Assembly (NCBI RefSeq): GCF_010730955.1
Contig: NZ_AP022577.1
Location: 5,456,001 to 5,520,000, forward strand
Length of the DNA: 64,000 nucleotides
Direction: 5' to 3'
Source of the DNA: Mycolicibacterium aubagnense
GTDB lineage: Bacteria > Actinomycetota > Actinomycetes > Mycobacteriales > Mycobacteriaceae
The notes below the pieces were generated by a model. The model had not been told where the DNA came from. It did not search any database and saw only the letters and a program-made list of their open reading frames with translations. Both the position numbers and the translations under genes were made by a program. Positions 9,320 through 20,946 of the stretch are shown here, piece after piece. The first letter of the stretch is position 1. Each line of letters begins with the position of its first letter.

Positions 9320-9898
9320 ATGGACCTCGTCTCGCGACTGCTCGACGTGATCGAGTGCGACATTCTTCCGCTGACCGCCCAGGGGGTCGTTGCCGGTAAC
9401 AAGGTCTTCGGCGCCGCCCTGCTGCACAAAGCGGACCTGTCATTGGTGCTGGCAGGGACCAACGCGGAAACGGACAACCCGCTTTTTCACGGCGAGATCA
9501 ACACGCTCAATCAGTTCTACGAGATCGCAGACCGCCCTGCGACGGGTGACCTGCTATTCCTGAGCACCCACGAGCCGTGCACTTTGTGCATGTCGGCGAT
9601 TACGTGGGCCGGATTCGACAATTACTACTACCTGTTCAGCCACGAGGATTCGCGCGACAGCTTCGCGATTCCGCATGATCTGCGAATCCTCAAAGAACTG
9701 TTCGGCCTGGCGCCGGGCGGCTATCGCCGAACCAACGCGTTCTGGACGGCGTACGGAATTGGTGAGCTCGCCGGTGCCGAGCCCGAACCGCGCCGCGGCG
9801 ACCTGCACGAGCGCATCGCGCGCATTCGTCGGCGGTATCAAGAACTCTCGCAGCAGTACCAGGAGTCGAAACCGGGCAACGACATTCCGCTGGGCTGA
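9320..9898 (+). CDS. Deaminase-like protein with an HGE zinc motif
   Basis: 192 aa from ATG 9320, preceded by GTGAGGAGC. It has the cytidine-deaminase fold signature [10 protein letters not shown] followed by THEPCTLC, so the zinc Cys pair and Glu are present, but the usual HAE is HGE. The rest ([15 protein letters not shown], a charged C-terminal helix rich in Arg, Glu and Gln) differs from guanine deaminase. Position beside the purine catabolism genes suggests a purine or related heterocycle as substrate. No specific activity can be assigned from sequence alone. Confidence 0.75.
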   Translation: MDLVSRLLDVIECDILPLTAQGVVAGNKVFGAALLHKADLSLVLAGTNAETDNPLFHGEINTLNQFYEIADRPATGDLLFLSTHEPCTLCMSAITWAGFDNYYYLFSHEDSRDSFAIPHDLRILKELFGLAPGGYRRTNAFWTAYGIGELAGAEPEPRRGDLHERIARIRRRYQELSQQYQESKPGNDIPLG

Positions 9899-9956
9899 TC
9901 GAACTACTGGTTGCTCGAATCGATGGGCGGAAATGGCGACGGCTAAAGTCGATGCC

Positions 9957-11216
9957 ATGCGATCGTGGCTGGCGCCCAGTGTCCCGAACCTGCCGGGCCG
10001 ACCGAGACAGGCCGGCCCCGAACTCCGGCTCTATGACACCGCCGACCGTCAGGTCCGGCCGGTCTCGGCGGGCCCGAAGGCCACCATGTACGTGTGCGGC
10101 ATCACCCCGTACGACGCCACGCACCTTGGTCATGCCGCCACCTACCTGACGTTCGATCTGGTGCACCGCTACTGGCTCGACGCCGGGCACGACGTCCAGT
10201 ACGTGCAGAACGTCACCGACGTCGACGATCCGCTGTTCGAGCGCGCGGAGCGCGACGGCATCGACTGGCGCGCCCTCGGGGACCGCGAGACCGAACTGTT
10301 CCGGCAGGACATGGCCGCGCTGCGGGTGCTGCCGCCGCACGACTACGTCGGCGCCATCGAGTCCATCGCCGAGGTCGTCGAGCTCGTCGAGAAGCTGCTG
10401 GCCTCCGGTGCCGCGTACGTCGTCGACGACCCCAATGAACCTGGGTACCCCGACATTTATTACCGGGCCGACGCCACCACCCAGTTCGGCTACGAATCCG
10501 GCTACGACCGGGACACCATGCTGGCGCTTTTCGGTGAGCGTGGCGGCGATCCCGACCGGCCCGGCAAGGCCAGCCAGCTCGACGCCCTGCTGTGGCGCGT
10601 GCAGCGGCCGGGCGAGCCGAGTTGGCCGTCGCCGTTCGGTGCGGGCCGGCCGGGCTGGCACATCGAGTGCGCCGCAATCGCGCTGAACCGCGTCGGCGCG
10701 GGCTTCGACATCCAGGGCGGCGGCAGCGACCTGATCTTCCCGCACCATGAGTTCTCCGCCGCGCACGCCGAATCGGTAACGGGGGAGCGGCGTTTCGCCC
10801 GTCATTACGTGCATGGCGGGATGATCGGCTGGGACGGCCACAAGATGAGCAAGAGCCGCGGCAACCTGGTGCTGGTGTCGCAATTGCGGGCCGACGGCGT
10901 CGACCCGGGCGCCATCCGGCTGGGTCTGATGGCCGGGCACTACCGCACCGACCGCTTCTGGAGCCCCGAGGTCCTCAGCACGGCCCAGATGCGCCTGCAG
11001 CGCTGGCGCGCCGCCACCGCACTGCCCGCCGGCCCGGACGCCACCGATCTGCTCGATCGCGTCCGCCGGTACCTCGCCGACGACCTGGATACCCCGAAAG
11101 TACTTGCCGCCCTTGATGGTTGGTCGACGGACGCGCTCGAGTACGGCGGGCATGACGCGGCCTCGCCGCGGTTGGTCGCGGACACGGTCGACGCACTGCT
11201 CGGGGTGACCCTCTAG
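9957..11216 (+). CDS. mshC: Cysteine:glucosaminyl-inositol ligase MshC (mycothiol synthesis)
   Basis: 419 aa, very close in sequence to mycobacterial MshC. It joins cysteine to GlcN-Ins with ATP, the third enzymatic step of mycothiol synthesis. It is a cysteinyl-tRNA synthetase-like protein: [16 protein letters not shown] contains the zinc Cys and the HIGH-like motif, HIECAAIAL and [11 protein letters not shown] carry other zinc-site residues, and KMSKSRG is the KMSKS loop. ATG 9957 begins MRSWLAP, matching the family start. A TAAAGT -10-like hexamer about 8 bp upstream and the lack of a Shine-Dalgarno suggest a leaderless transcript, though this is inference. Confidence 0.96.
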   Translation: MRSWLAPSVPNLPGRPRQAGPELRLYDTADRQVRPVSAGPKATMYVCGITPYDATHLGHAATYLTFDLVHRYWLDAGHDVQYVQNVTDVDDPLFERAERDGIDWRALGDRETELFRQDMAALRVLPPHDYVGAIESIAEVVELVEKLLASGAAYVVDDPNEPGYPDIYYRADATTQFGYESGYDRDTMLALFGERGGDPDRPGKASQLDALLWRVQRPGEPSWPSPFGAGRPGWHIECAAIALNRVGAGFDIQGGGSDLIFPHHEFSAAHAESVTGERRFARHYVHGGMIGWDGHKMSKSRGNLVLVSQLRADGVDPGAIRLGLMAGHYRTDRFWSPEVLSTAQMRLQRWRAATALPAGPDATDLLDRVRRYLADDLDTPKVLAALDGWSTDALEYGGHDAASPRLVADTVDALLGVTL

Positions 11217-11247
11217 TCACTTCGCCGTGAGAGTACTTTTTGCCAAT

Positions 11248-12123
11248 ATGGGTTCTGTGTACGGAAAAGTCGTCTTCATCACCGGTGGTGCTGCGGGGGT
11301 CGGGGCCGAGGTGGCCCGCCGGTTGCACCGTAAGGGCGCCAAACTGGTGCTGATCGACGTCGACGCGGCGGCGCTGGACGCCACGGCTGCCACGCTCGGT
11401 GACGATGTCCTGCCGGTGGTCGCCGACGTCCGTGACCTGTCGTCGATGCAGGCCGCCGCCGACGCGGCCGTCGAGCGTTTCGGCGGCATCGACGTGGTGG
11501 TGGCGAACGCCGGCATCGCGACCTACGGTTCGGTGCTGCAGGTCGATCCCGAGGCTTTCAAGCGGCTGCTCGACATCAACGTGCTCGGGGTCTTCCACAC
11601 TGTGCGCGCCACCCTGCCGTCGGTCCTCGACCGCCGCGGATATGTGCTCATCGTGTCGTCGCTGGCCGCGTACACCGCTGCTCCGGGTCTGGCACCGTAC
11701 AACGCCTCCAAAGCCGCCGTCGAGCACTTTGCCAACGCGCTGCGCCTCGAGGTCGGCTACCGCGGCGTCGACGTCGGCTCGGCGCACATGTCCTGGATCG
11801 ACACCGCGATGGTCCGCGACTCGAAGTCCGATCTGTCGACGTTCGCCGAGATGCTGACGAAGCTGCCGTGGCCCATCAGCAAGACGACGTCGGTCGACAA
11901 GTGCGGCGAGGCCTTCGTCGCCGGCATCGAGGGACGGAAGACCCGGGTCAACTGCCCCGGCTGGGTCGGCGCGCTGCGCTGGCTGCGACCGCTGCTGGCG
12001 ACGCGTATCGGTGAGGTGCCGGTGGCCAAGTTCGTGCCCGATCTGCTGCCCCGGATGGATGCTGAGGTGGCCGCGCTCGGCCGCTCATCCAGCACGCACA
12101 CCGAGCAGCTCGACAAGCACTGA
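11248..12123 (+). CDS. SDR-family oxidoreductase
   Basis: 291 aa from ATG 11248; an in-frame GTG at 11227 would add 7 residues. A classical short-chain dehydrogenase/reductase: TGGAAGVG is the cofactor-binding glycine loop, NAGIATYGS the structural NAG motif, and S-(x)12-YNASK contains the catalytic Ser, Tyr and Lys. LVLIDVD after beta-2 has an acidic residue, which favours NAD(H) over NADP(H). It follows mshC by 31 bp and is followed 2 bp later by the DUF1254 lipoprotein gene. An SDR next to mshC also occurs in M. tuberculosis (Rv2129c, from memory). Substrate unknown. Confidence 0.85.
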   Translation: MGSVYGKVVFITGGAAGVGAEVARRLHRKGAKLVLIDVDAAALDATAATLGDDVLPVVADVRDLSSMQAAADAAVERFGGIDVVVANAGIATYGSVLQVDPEAFKRLLDINVLGVFHTVRATLPSVLDRRGYVLIVSSLAAYTAAPGLAPYNASKAAVEHFANALRLEVGYRGVDVGSAHMSWIDTAMVRDSKSDLSTFAEMLTKLPWPISKTTSVDKCGEAFVAGIEGRKTRVNCPGWVGALRWLRPLLATRIGEVPVAKFVPDLLPRMDAEVAALGRSSSTHTEQLDKH

Positions 12124-12125
12124 CC

Positions 12126-13547
12126 ATGCGGGTTGGATTCTTCTGCCTCGGCCTCATCGCGATGCTGTTGGCGGCCACCGGGTGCGCGGACCACGAGTCG
12201 TCGAGCCCGGCGCCGTCGTCCCCGCCGACTCCGGACCAGGTGCGGGCCATCGCGAAATCCGCCTACACCTACGGCTTTCCGATGGTCGACAACTACCGGA
12301 TTCAGTACTCGTACTTCGCCGACAAGGGCGGACCCGAGTACAAGGGCGGATGGAACGAGATCCACAACGTCGCTCGCGTCTTCACTCCGGAGGACAAGGC
12401 GATCCAGACGCCCAACTCGGACACGCCGTACTCGTTCCTCGGCGCCGATCTGCGCGCCGAGCCGTTGGTGCTCAGTGTCCCGCCGGTCGAGGCGGGCCGC
12501 TACTACTCGCTGCAGTTCGTCGACGGCTACACCTACAACATCGCCTACGTCGGCAGCCGCACCACCGGCAACGGCCCCGGCAATTACCTTCTGGCCGGAC
12601 CGAATTGGCGAGGCGAGACGCCGCCGGGCGTCGAGCGTGTGATTCGCAGCTCCACCGATCTGGCCTTCGTGCTGTACCGAACTCAGCTGTTCGGGCCGAC
12701 GGACCTCGAGAACGTCAAGAAGATTCAGGCGGGTTACCACGTGACGCCGCTCTCGGCGTTCCTCAAGCAGCCACCGCCGCCACCCGCCCCGCCCATCGAC
12801 TTCGTGAAACCGCTGTCGGCGCAGGACGAGCGGACGTCGCCGAAGTTCTTCGAAATCCTCAATTTCGTGATGAAGTTCGCGCCGGCGCAGGCTGCCGAGG
12901 AAGTGAAGCGTGAGCGGTTCGCCGCCATCGGCGTCGGCCCCGACGGGAGCTTCCGCGCCGACCAGCTCACCCCCGAGAACCGCAAGGCTGTCGAGGACGG
13001 CATGGCCGACGCCTGGGCGGCGTTCAACGACTTCAAGAAGGACAAGTTCGATACCGGCGAGGTGACGGCGGCCCAATTGTTCGGCACCGCAAGTGATCTC
13101 AAGGGCAACTACCTGTATCGCATGGCCGGTGCGGTGCTCGGGATTTATGGCAACACCGCGGCCGAGGCGATCTATCCCAGCTTCGCGAACGACAGCACGG
13201 GTGCGCCGCTCACCGGTGCCAACAATTACACGCTGCGCTTCGCCCCGGGGCAGCTGCCGCCGGTCAACGCCTTCTGGTCGGTGACGATGTACGAGATGCC
13301 GCAGAGCCTGCTGGTGGCCAACCCCATCAATCGCTATCTGATCAACTCGGCGATGCTGCCCGCCCTGATCAAAGACCCCGACGGCGGCATCACGCTGAAC
13401 CTGCAGAACACGTCGCCCGGACCGGCCCGCGAAGCCAATTGGCTGCCGGCCCCGGCCGGGCCGTTCGCCATTGCGATGCGCCTGTACTGGCCCAAACCCG
13501 AGGCGCTCGACGGCACCTGGAAGGCCCCCAAGCCCGTCCGGGTCTAA
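12126..13547 (+). CDS. DUF1254/DUF1214 lipoprotein
   Basis: 473 aa beginning with a lipoprotein signal peptide (basic MRVGFF, hydrophobic stretch, lipobox LAATGC with Cys about residue 20), so it is probably exported and lipid-anchored. A Ser/Pro-rich linker follows. Residues about 45-170 fit DUF1254 (YTYGFPMVDNYR, TPNSDTPYSFLGADL, YYSLQFVDGYTYNIAYVGSR), and the C-terminal 120 residues fit DUF1214 (NNYTLRFAPGQLPPVNAFWSVTMY). These domains occur together in bacterial envelope proteins of unresolved function. Its start lies 2 bp after the SDR stop, implying one transcript. Confidence 0.85.
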   Translation: MRVGFFCLGLIAMLLAATGCADHESSSPAPSSPPTPDQVRAIAKSAYTYGFPMVDNYRIQYSYFADKGGPEYKGGWNEIHNVARVFTPEDKAIQTPNSDTPYSFLGADLRAEPLVLSVPPVEAGRYYSLQFVDGYTYNIAYVGSRTTGNGPGNYLLAGPNWRGETPPGVERVIRSSTDLAFVLYRTQLFGPTDLENVKKIQAGYHVTPLSAFLKQPPPPPAPPIDFVKPLSAQDERTSPKFFEILNFVMKFAPAQAAEEVKRERFAAIGVGPDGSFRADQLTPENRKAVEDGMADAWAAFNDFKKDKFDTGEVTAAQLFGTASDLKGNYLYRMAGAVLGIYGNTAAEAIYPSFANDSTGAPLTGANNYTLRFAPGQLPPVNAFWSVTMYEMPQSLLVANPINRYLINSAMLPALIKDPDGGITLNLQNTSPGPAREANWLPAPAGPFAIAMRLYWPKPEALDGTWKAPKPVRV

Positions 13548-13556
13548 CCAAAACAC

Positions 13557-13685
13557 CCGCGAGCGTGCGTGTTTGCTTGCGACACACCGCGTGATTGCGG
13601 ACAAATGGGGTCGCTCGGCGGCCGCGAACGTGCGCAAATTGCACACCAGAACCCGCGTGTTGCGTGCAAACGCGCACGCTCGCGG
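13557..13685. repeat. Long inverted repeat between convergent genes
   Basis: The arms at 13557-13576 and 13666-13685 match as inverted copies at 19 of 20 positions, and a third copy of the core GCGAACGTGCGC lies at 13624-13635 in direct orientation to the left arm. The right half alone (13624-13683) can form a hairpin of about 12 bp. Located between the stop of the DUF1254 gene and the stop of the convergent PAC2 gene, it could act as a two-way terminator or be a small dispersed repeat. Confidence 0.7.
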
Positions 13686-13694
13686 AGAGGGGCG

Positions 13695-14600
13695 CTACCG
13701 TCCGCGGCGCTTCAGGTACCGCTCGAACTCCGCGGCCAGCGCGTCGCCGTCGATCTTGCCGAGCGCCTCAGTCATGTCGACCTCGGCGTCGCCACGCTCC
13801 TCCAGCGACTGCACGTATTCGGCGATCTCTTCGTCGTCGGCCGTCATTTCGGTGACCGACTCTTCCCATTCCTCGGCCTGTGCCGGCAGGTCGCCGAGGG
13901 GCACCTCGACGTCCAGGGCGTCCTCGACCCGGCGGAGCAGCGCGACGGTGGCCTTGGGGCACGGCGGCTGGGACACGTAGTGCGGCACCGCCGCCCAGAA
14001 CGTCACTGCGGGGATGCCGGCCTGCACACAGGCGTCCTGGAACACCCCGGCGATGCCGGTCGGTCCCTCGTAGCGGGTCTCCTCGAGCCCGAAGAACTTG
14101 GCCGAGTCAGCGGAGTACGCGGCGCCCGACACCGGCACGGGCCGAGTGTGCGGCGTGTCGGCGAGCAGCGCGCCCAAGATGACGACGGTCTGCACGTTGA
14201 GCTTGTCCAGGATTGCCAGCAGCTCGGCGCAGAAGGTGCGCCACCGCATGTTCGGCTCGACGCCGTGCATGAGCACCACGTCACGGTCCGAACCCGGCGG
14301 GCGGCAGTGGGAGATGCTCATCGACGGCCACACCAGCTCGCGCGTGACACCGTCGACCTGGCGAATCACCGGACGATTCACCTGGTAGTCGTAATAGCTC
14401 TCATCATCGATCTCGACGATGGTCCGCGCCTCCCACATGGCATCCAGGTGCTCGAGGGCGTCGCTGGCGGCGTCACCGGCGTCATTCCACCCCTCGAATG
14501 CTGCGACGACGACGGCATCGTGCAGTTCGGGCAGGTCAAGGCCCTGGGGTAGGGGCCGGTCGGACGGGCTCACACCGCCAGCGTAAGCCCTTATCGGCAC
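13695..14600 (-). CDS. PAC2-family protein (proteasome assembly chaperone-like)
   Basis: 301 aa from GTG 14600; GTG 14573 is a possible shorter start. The protein has the PAC2 family fold region: VVVAAFEGWNDAGDAASDAL near the N-terminus, DVVLMHGVEPNMRWRTF, and LGALLADTPHTRPVPVSG in the centre, followed by an acidic helical C-terminal tail. The M. tuberculosis homologue (Rv2125, from memory) resembles the eukaryotic proteasome assembly chaperone PAC2, but a role in bacterial proteasome assembly is unproven. It diverges from metH; the 230-bp space between them holds the metH promoter and riboswitch. Confidence 0.88.
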   Translation of the reverse strand: MPIRAYAGGVSPSDRPLPQGLDLPELHDAVVVAAFEGWNDAGDAASDALEHLDAMWEARTIVEIDDESYYDYQVNRPVIRQVDGVTRELVWPSMSISHCRPPGSDRDVVLMHGVEPNMRWRTFCAELLAILDKLNVQTVVILGALLADTPHTRPVPVSGAAYSADSAKFFGLEETRYEGPTGIAGVFQDACVQAGIPAVTFWAAVPHYVSQPPCPKATVALLRRVEDALDVEVPLGDLPAQAEEWEESVTEMTADDEEIAEYVQSLEERGDAEVDMTEALGKIDGDALAAEFERYLKRRGR

Positions 14601-14729
14601 CCGTGAGTGCTACCCCTGGGCGGGTCGGGCCGGCAAACCGGTTTGATAGCGCGCCTACCATGTTTGTGTGACTGCACTGGACAAACAACTGTCCAACGTG
14701 GGCGTCCGAACGCCTGTCAGGTGACGACG

Positions 14730-14735
14730 TAGACT
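14730..14735 (+). promoter_or_regulatory. Predicted metH -10 element
   Basis: TAGACT fits the mycobacterial TANNNT -10 consensus and would put the transcript start near 14742, exactly where the riboswitch P1 stem begins. An inverted repeat TGGACA-N6-TGTCCA at 14678-14695 upstream could be an operator. Not experimentally mapped. Confidence 0.5.
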
Positions 14736-14742
14736 CTTTGAG

Positions 14743-14833
14743 GTCGAGAGGCGTTGCAACGGATCCGGATCGGTGCCGGAATCCGCCACGCTCGGCAGAG
14801 TTAAGGACGCCTTCCGCAATGGAAGGAATGCAC
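14743..14833 (+). ncRNA. S-adenosylhomocysteine (SAH) riboswitch, metH leader
   Basis: The leader fits the SAH-riboswitch layout. P1 is GTCGAG (14743-14748) with CTCGGC (14791-14796). The conserved core AGGCGTTGCAAC follows P1. P2 is GGATCCGG with CCGGAATCC (one bulged A). A pseudoknot AGGCGT (14749-14754) pairs perfectly with ACGCCT (14807-14812). Downstream, CCTTCC (14810-14815) can instead pair with GGAAGG (14821-14826), which is the metH ribosome binding site. The two pairings share 14810-14812 and exclude each other, so SAH binding should free the ribosome site and switch metH on. This logic suits methionine synthase, which consumes the homocysteine made from SAH. Identification is by eye and has not been scored with a covariance model. 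Confidence 0.85.
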
Positions 14834-18627
<3,794 letters not shown>

Positions 18628-18628
<1 letters not shown>

Positions 18629-19293
18629 TGTTCAAGGCCGTGTTGTTCGACATGGACGGCACGCTCGTCGACTCCGAAAAGCTGTGGGACGTCGCGATGC
18701 ACGCCTTCTACGCCCGAAAGGGCGGGGTGCTGACCAATGCCGTGCGGGAGACGACGGTCGGCGGCTCGGCAGAGAACGTCATGCGCATCGTCTACGACGA
18801 CCTCGGCCTGGACCCGACCCCGGAATCCATGGCCGAGTCGGCGGACTGGCTGCACGACTACACCGGTGAGCTGTTCGAGCAGGGGCTGCCCTGGCGGCCC
18901 GGTGCGCAGGAGTTGTTGGAAACGTTGGCCGCCAGCGGGATTCCGCTGGCGCTGGTGACCAACACCCGGCGCACGCTGACCGAACAGGCACTGAAAACCA
19001 TTGGTAGTCACTACTTCACGGTCACCGTCTGCGGCGACGAGGTGCCCGACGGGAAGCCCCATCCGGCTCCATACCTGCGGGCCGCGGAACTGCTGGGTGT
19101 TTCGGCGGAGGACTGCCTGGCGATCGAGGATTCGGTGACCGGTGCGCAGTCGGCGGACGCCGCGGGTTGCGTCGTGCTCGTCGTCCCGAACGACGTCGCG
19201 GTGCCGGACGGACCACGCCGCCGGCACATCGAATCGCTGGCCGGGCTGGGGGTCGCCGACCTCCGGAACATCTACCACGAAATGTGTTCGTAG
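18628..19293 (+). CDS. HAD-superfamily phosphatase (beta-phosphoglucomutase-like)
   Basis: 221 aa whose ATG overlaps the metH stop by 1 bp (TGATG), so it is likely co-translated with metH. HAD motifs are complete: motif I FDMDGTLVDSE with the nucleophile Asp, motif II LVTNT, motif III Lys in DGKPHPAPY, and motif IV AIEDSVTGAQSA. The helical cap inserted after motif I marks subfamily I. It hydrolyses a small phosphorylated metabolite that cannot be named. A phosphate-transfer or clean-up role linked to one-carbon metabolism is only suggested by the coupling to metH. Confidence 0.88.
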
Positions 19294-19369
19294 CTGCCAG
19301 TTCTGGTCCCGTAGCGCGGTCTGCTGTGCGATTGTTGAACGCACACGCAGCGCTGCGAAAGGACGTCCG

Positions 19370-20824
19370 ATGTCCCATGGTCCGGTCGGTGACGACACAT
19401 CGGCGATCTTTGACGACGAGGAGTTCGACTCCGGCCGCAGCGCTGTGCGCATCGCGTCGGTAGCGGCGCTCGGCGGTCTGCTCTTCGGCTATGACAGCGC
19501 CGTCATCAATGGCGCGGTGAAGTCGATTCAGCTGTACTTCGAGGTGGACGACAAGTCGTTGGGGATTGCCGTGGCCTCGGCGCTGCTCGGGGCGGCGGTC
19601 GGTGCCATGACGGCTGGGCGGCTGGCCGACCGCGTCGGCCGCTTGGCAGTGATGAAACTGGCCGCACTGCTGTTCCTGATCAGCGCACTCGGGGCGGGCG
19701 TGGCATGGAACATCTGGGTGCTCGTGGCGTTCCGGATCATCGGTGGCCTCGGCGTGGGTATCGCGTCGGTGATCGCTCCCGCCTACATCGCGGAGACCTC
19801 ACCGGCGAGCATCCGGGGTCGGCTCGGGTCCCTGCAGCAGTTGGCGATCGTCAGCGGCATCTTCTTGTCGTTGGGTGTCGACGCGATGCTGGCACACCTG
19901 GCCGGTGGCGCGGGCAACGTGCTGTGGCTGGGCCTGGAGGCGTGGCGCTGGATGTTCATCCTGATGGTCGTCCCTGCCGTGGTGTATGGCCTGCTTGCCT
20001 TCACCATTCCTGAGTCGCCGCGTTATCTCGTTGCCACGCACCGGATTCCGGAAGCCCGCAAGGTGCTCACCACATTGCTCGGGGAGAAGAATCTGGAGAT
20101 CACGATCGGTCGCATCCAGCAGACGCTCGAGAGCGAACAGAAGCCCTCCTGGCGCGATATGTGTAAGCCAGGCGGCGGACCCTTCAGCCTCTACGGCATC
20201 GTCTGGGTCGGTCTGGCGCTGTCGGTGTTCCAACAGTTCGTCGGCATCAATGTGATCTTCTACTACTCGAATGTGCTGTGGGAGGCCGTTGGTTTCGACG
20301 AAAGCTCATCTTTCCTCATCACCGTCATCACCTCGGTGGTGAACATCCTGACGACCGTGGTGGCGATCCTGCTGATCGACAAGATCGGCCGCAAGCCGCT
20401 GCTGCTCATCGGCTCGGCCGGGATGACGCTGACGCTGGCCACCATGGCGGTCATCTTCGGCACCGCCCCGCAGGTGAATGGGGTACCGCAATTGAGCGGT
20501 GCCGAGGGGCCCATCGCGCTGATCGCCGCCAACTTGTTCGTGGTGGCCTTCGGCATGTCCTGGGGGCCGGTCGTGTGGGTGCTGCTGGGGGAGATGTTCC
20601 CCAACCGCATCCGTGCCGCGGCGCTGGGTCTGGCCGCGGCCGGTCAATGGGTCGCCAACTGGCTGATCACCGTCAGCTTCCCCGAACTGCGCAGCATGCT
20701 GGGCGTCGCGTACGGCTTCTACGCGCTGTGTGCCTTCCTGTCGCTGGTGTTCGTCGCCAAGTGGGTGCGGGAGACCAAGGGCGTTGCGCTGGAGGATATG
20801 CACGCCGAGCTGATGGCGACGTAG
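19370..20824 (+). CDS. Sugar-porter family MFS transporter
   Basis: 484 aa, twelve predicted membrane segments. ATG 19370 follows GAAAGGACG. Sugar-porter signatures are present: GYDSAVINGA in helix 1, GRLADRVGR between helices 2 and 3, PESPRYL after helix 6, FQQFVGINVIFYYS in helix 7, IDKIGRKPLLLIG between helices 8 and 9, and a terminal RETKGVALEDM resembling PETKG. It probably imports a hexose or polyol with protons. It stands alone on the plus strand before the oppositely oriented 13E12 gene. Substrate is not determinable. Confidence 0.9.
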   Translation: MSHGPVGDDTSAIFDDEEFDSGRSAVRIASVAALGGLLFGYDSAVINGAVKSIQLYFEVDDKSLGIAVASALLGAAVGAMTAGRLADRVGRLAVMKLAALLFLISALGAGVAWNIWVLVAFRIIGGLGVGIASVIAPAYIAETSPASIRGRLGSLQQLAIVSGIFLSLGVDAMLAHLAGGAGNVLWLGLEAWRWMFILMVVPAVVYGLLAFTIPESPRYLVATHRIPEARKVLTTLLGEKNLEITIGRIQQTLESEQKPSWRDMCKPGGGPFSLYGIVWVGLALSVFQQFVGINVIFYYSNVLWEAVGFDESSSFLITVITSVVNILTTVVAILLIDKIGRKPLLLIGSAGMTLTLATMAVIFGTAPQVNGVPQLSGAEGPIALIAANLFVVAFGMSWGPVVWVLLGEMFPNRIRAAALGLAAAGQWVANWLITVSFPELRSMLGVAYGFYALCAFLSLVFVAKWVRETKGVALEDMHAELMAT

Positions 20825-20946
20825 GGACAGAATCCGGCCGCCACTTTGGTGGAATCTCCACCAGGCGGCTGATGCGGTCTCTGGCCGCCGCTCGTCATAG
20901 GGCGCGCGTTGATCCCACGGCGCAACCCGTCAGGCAGTTGTACCGG

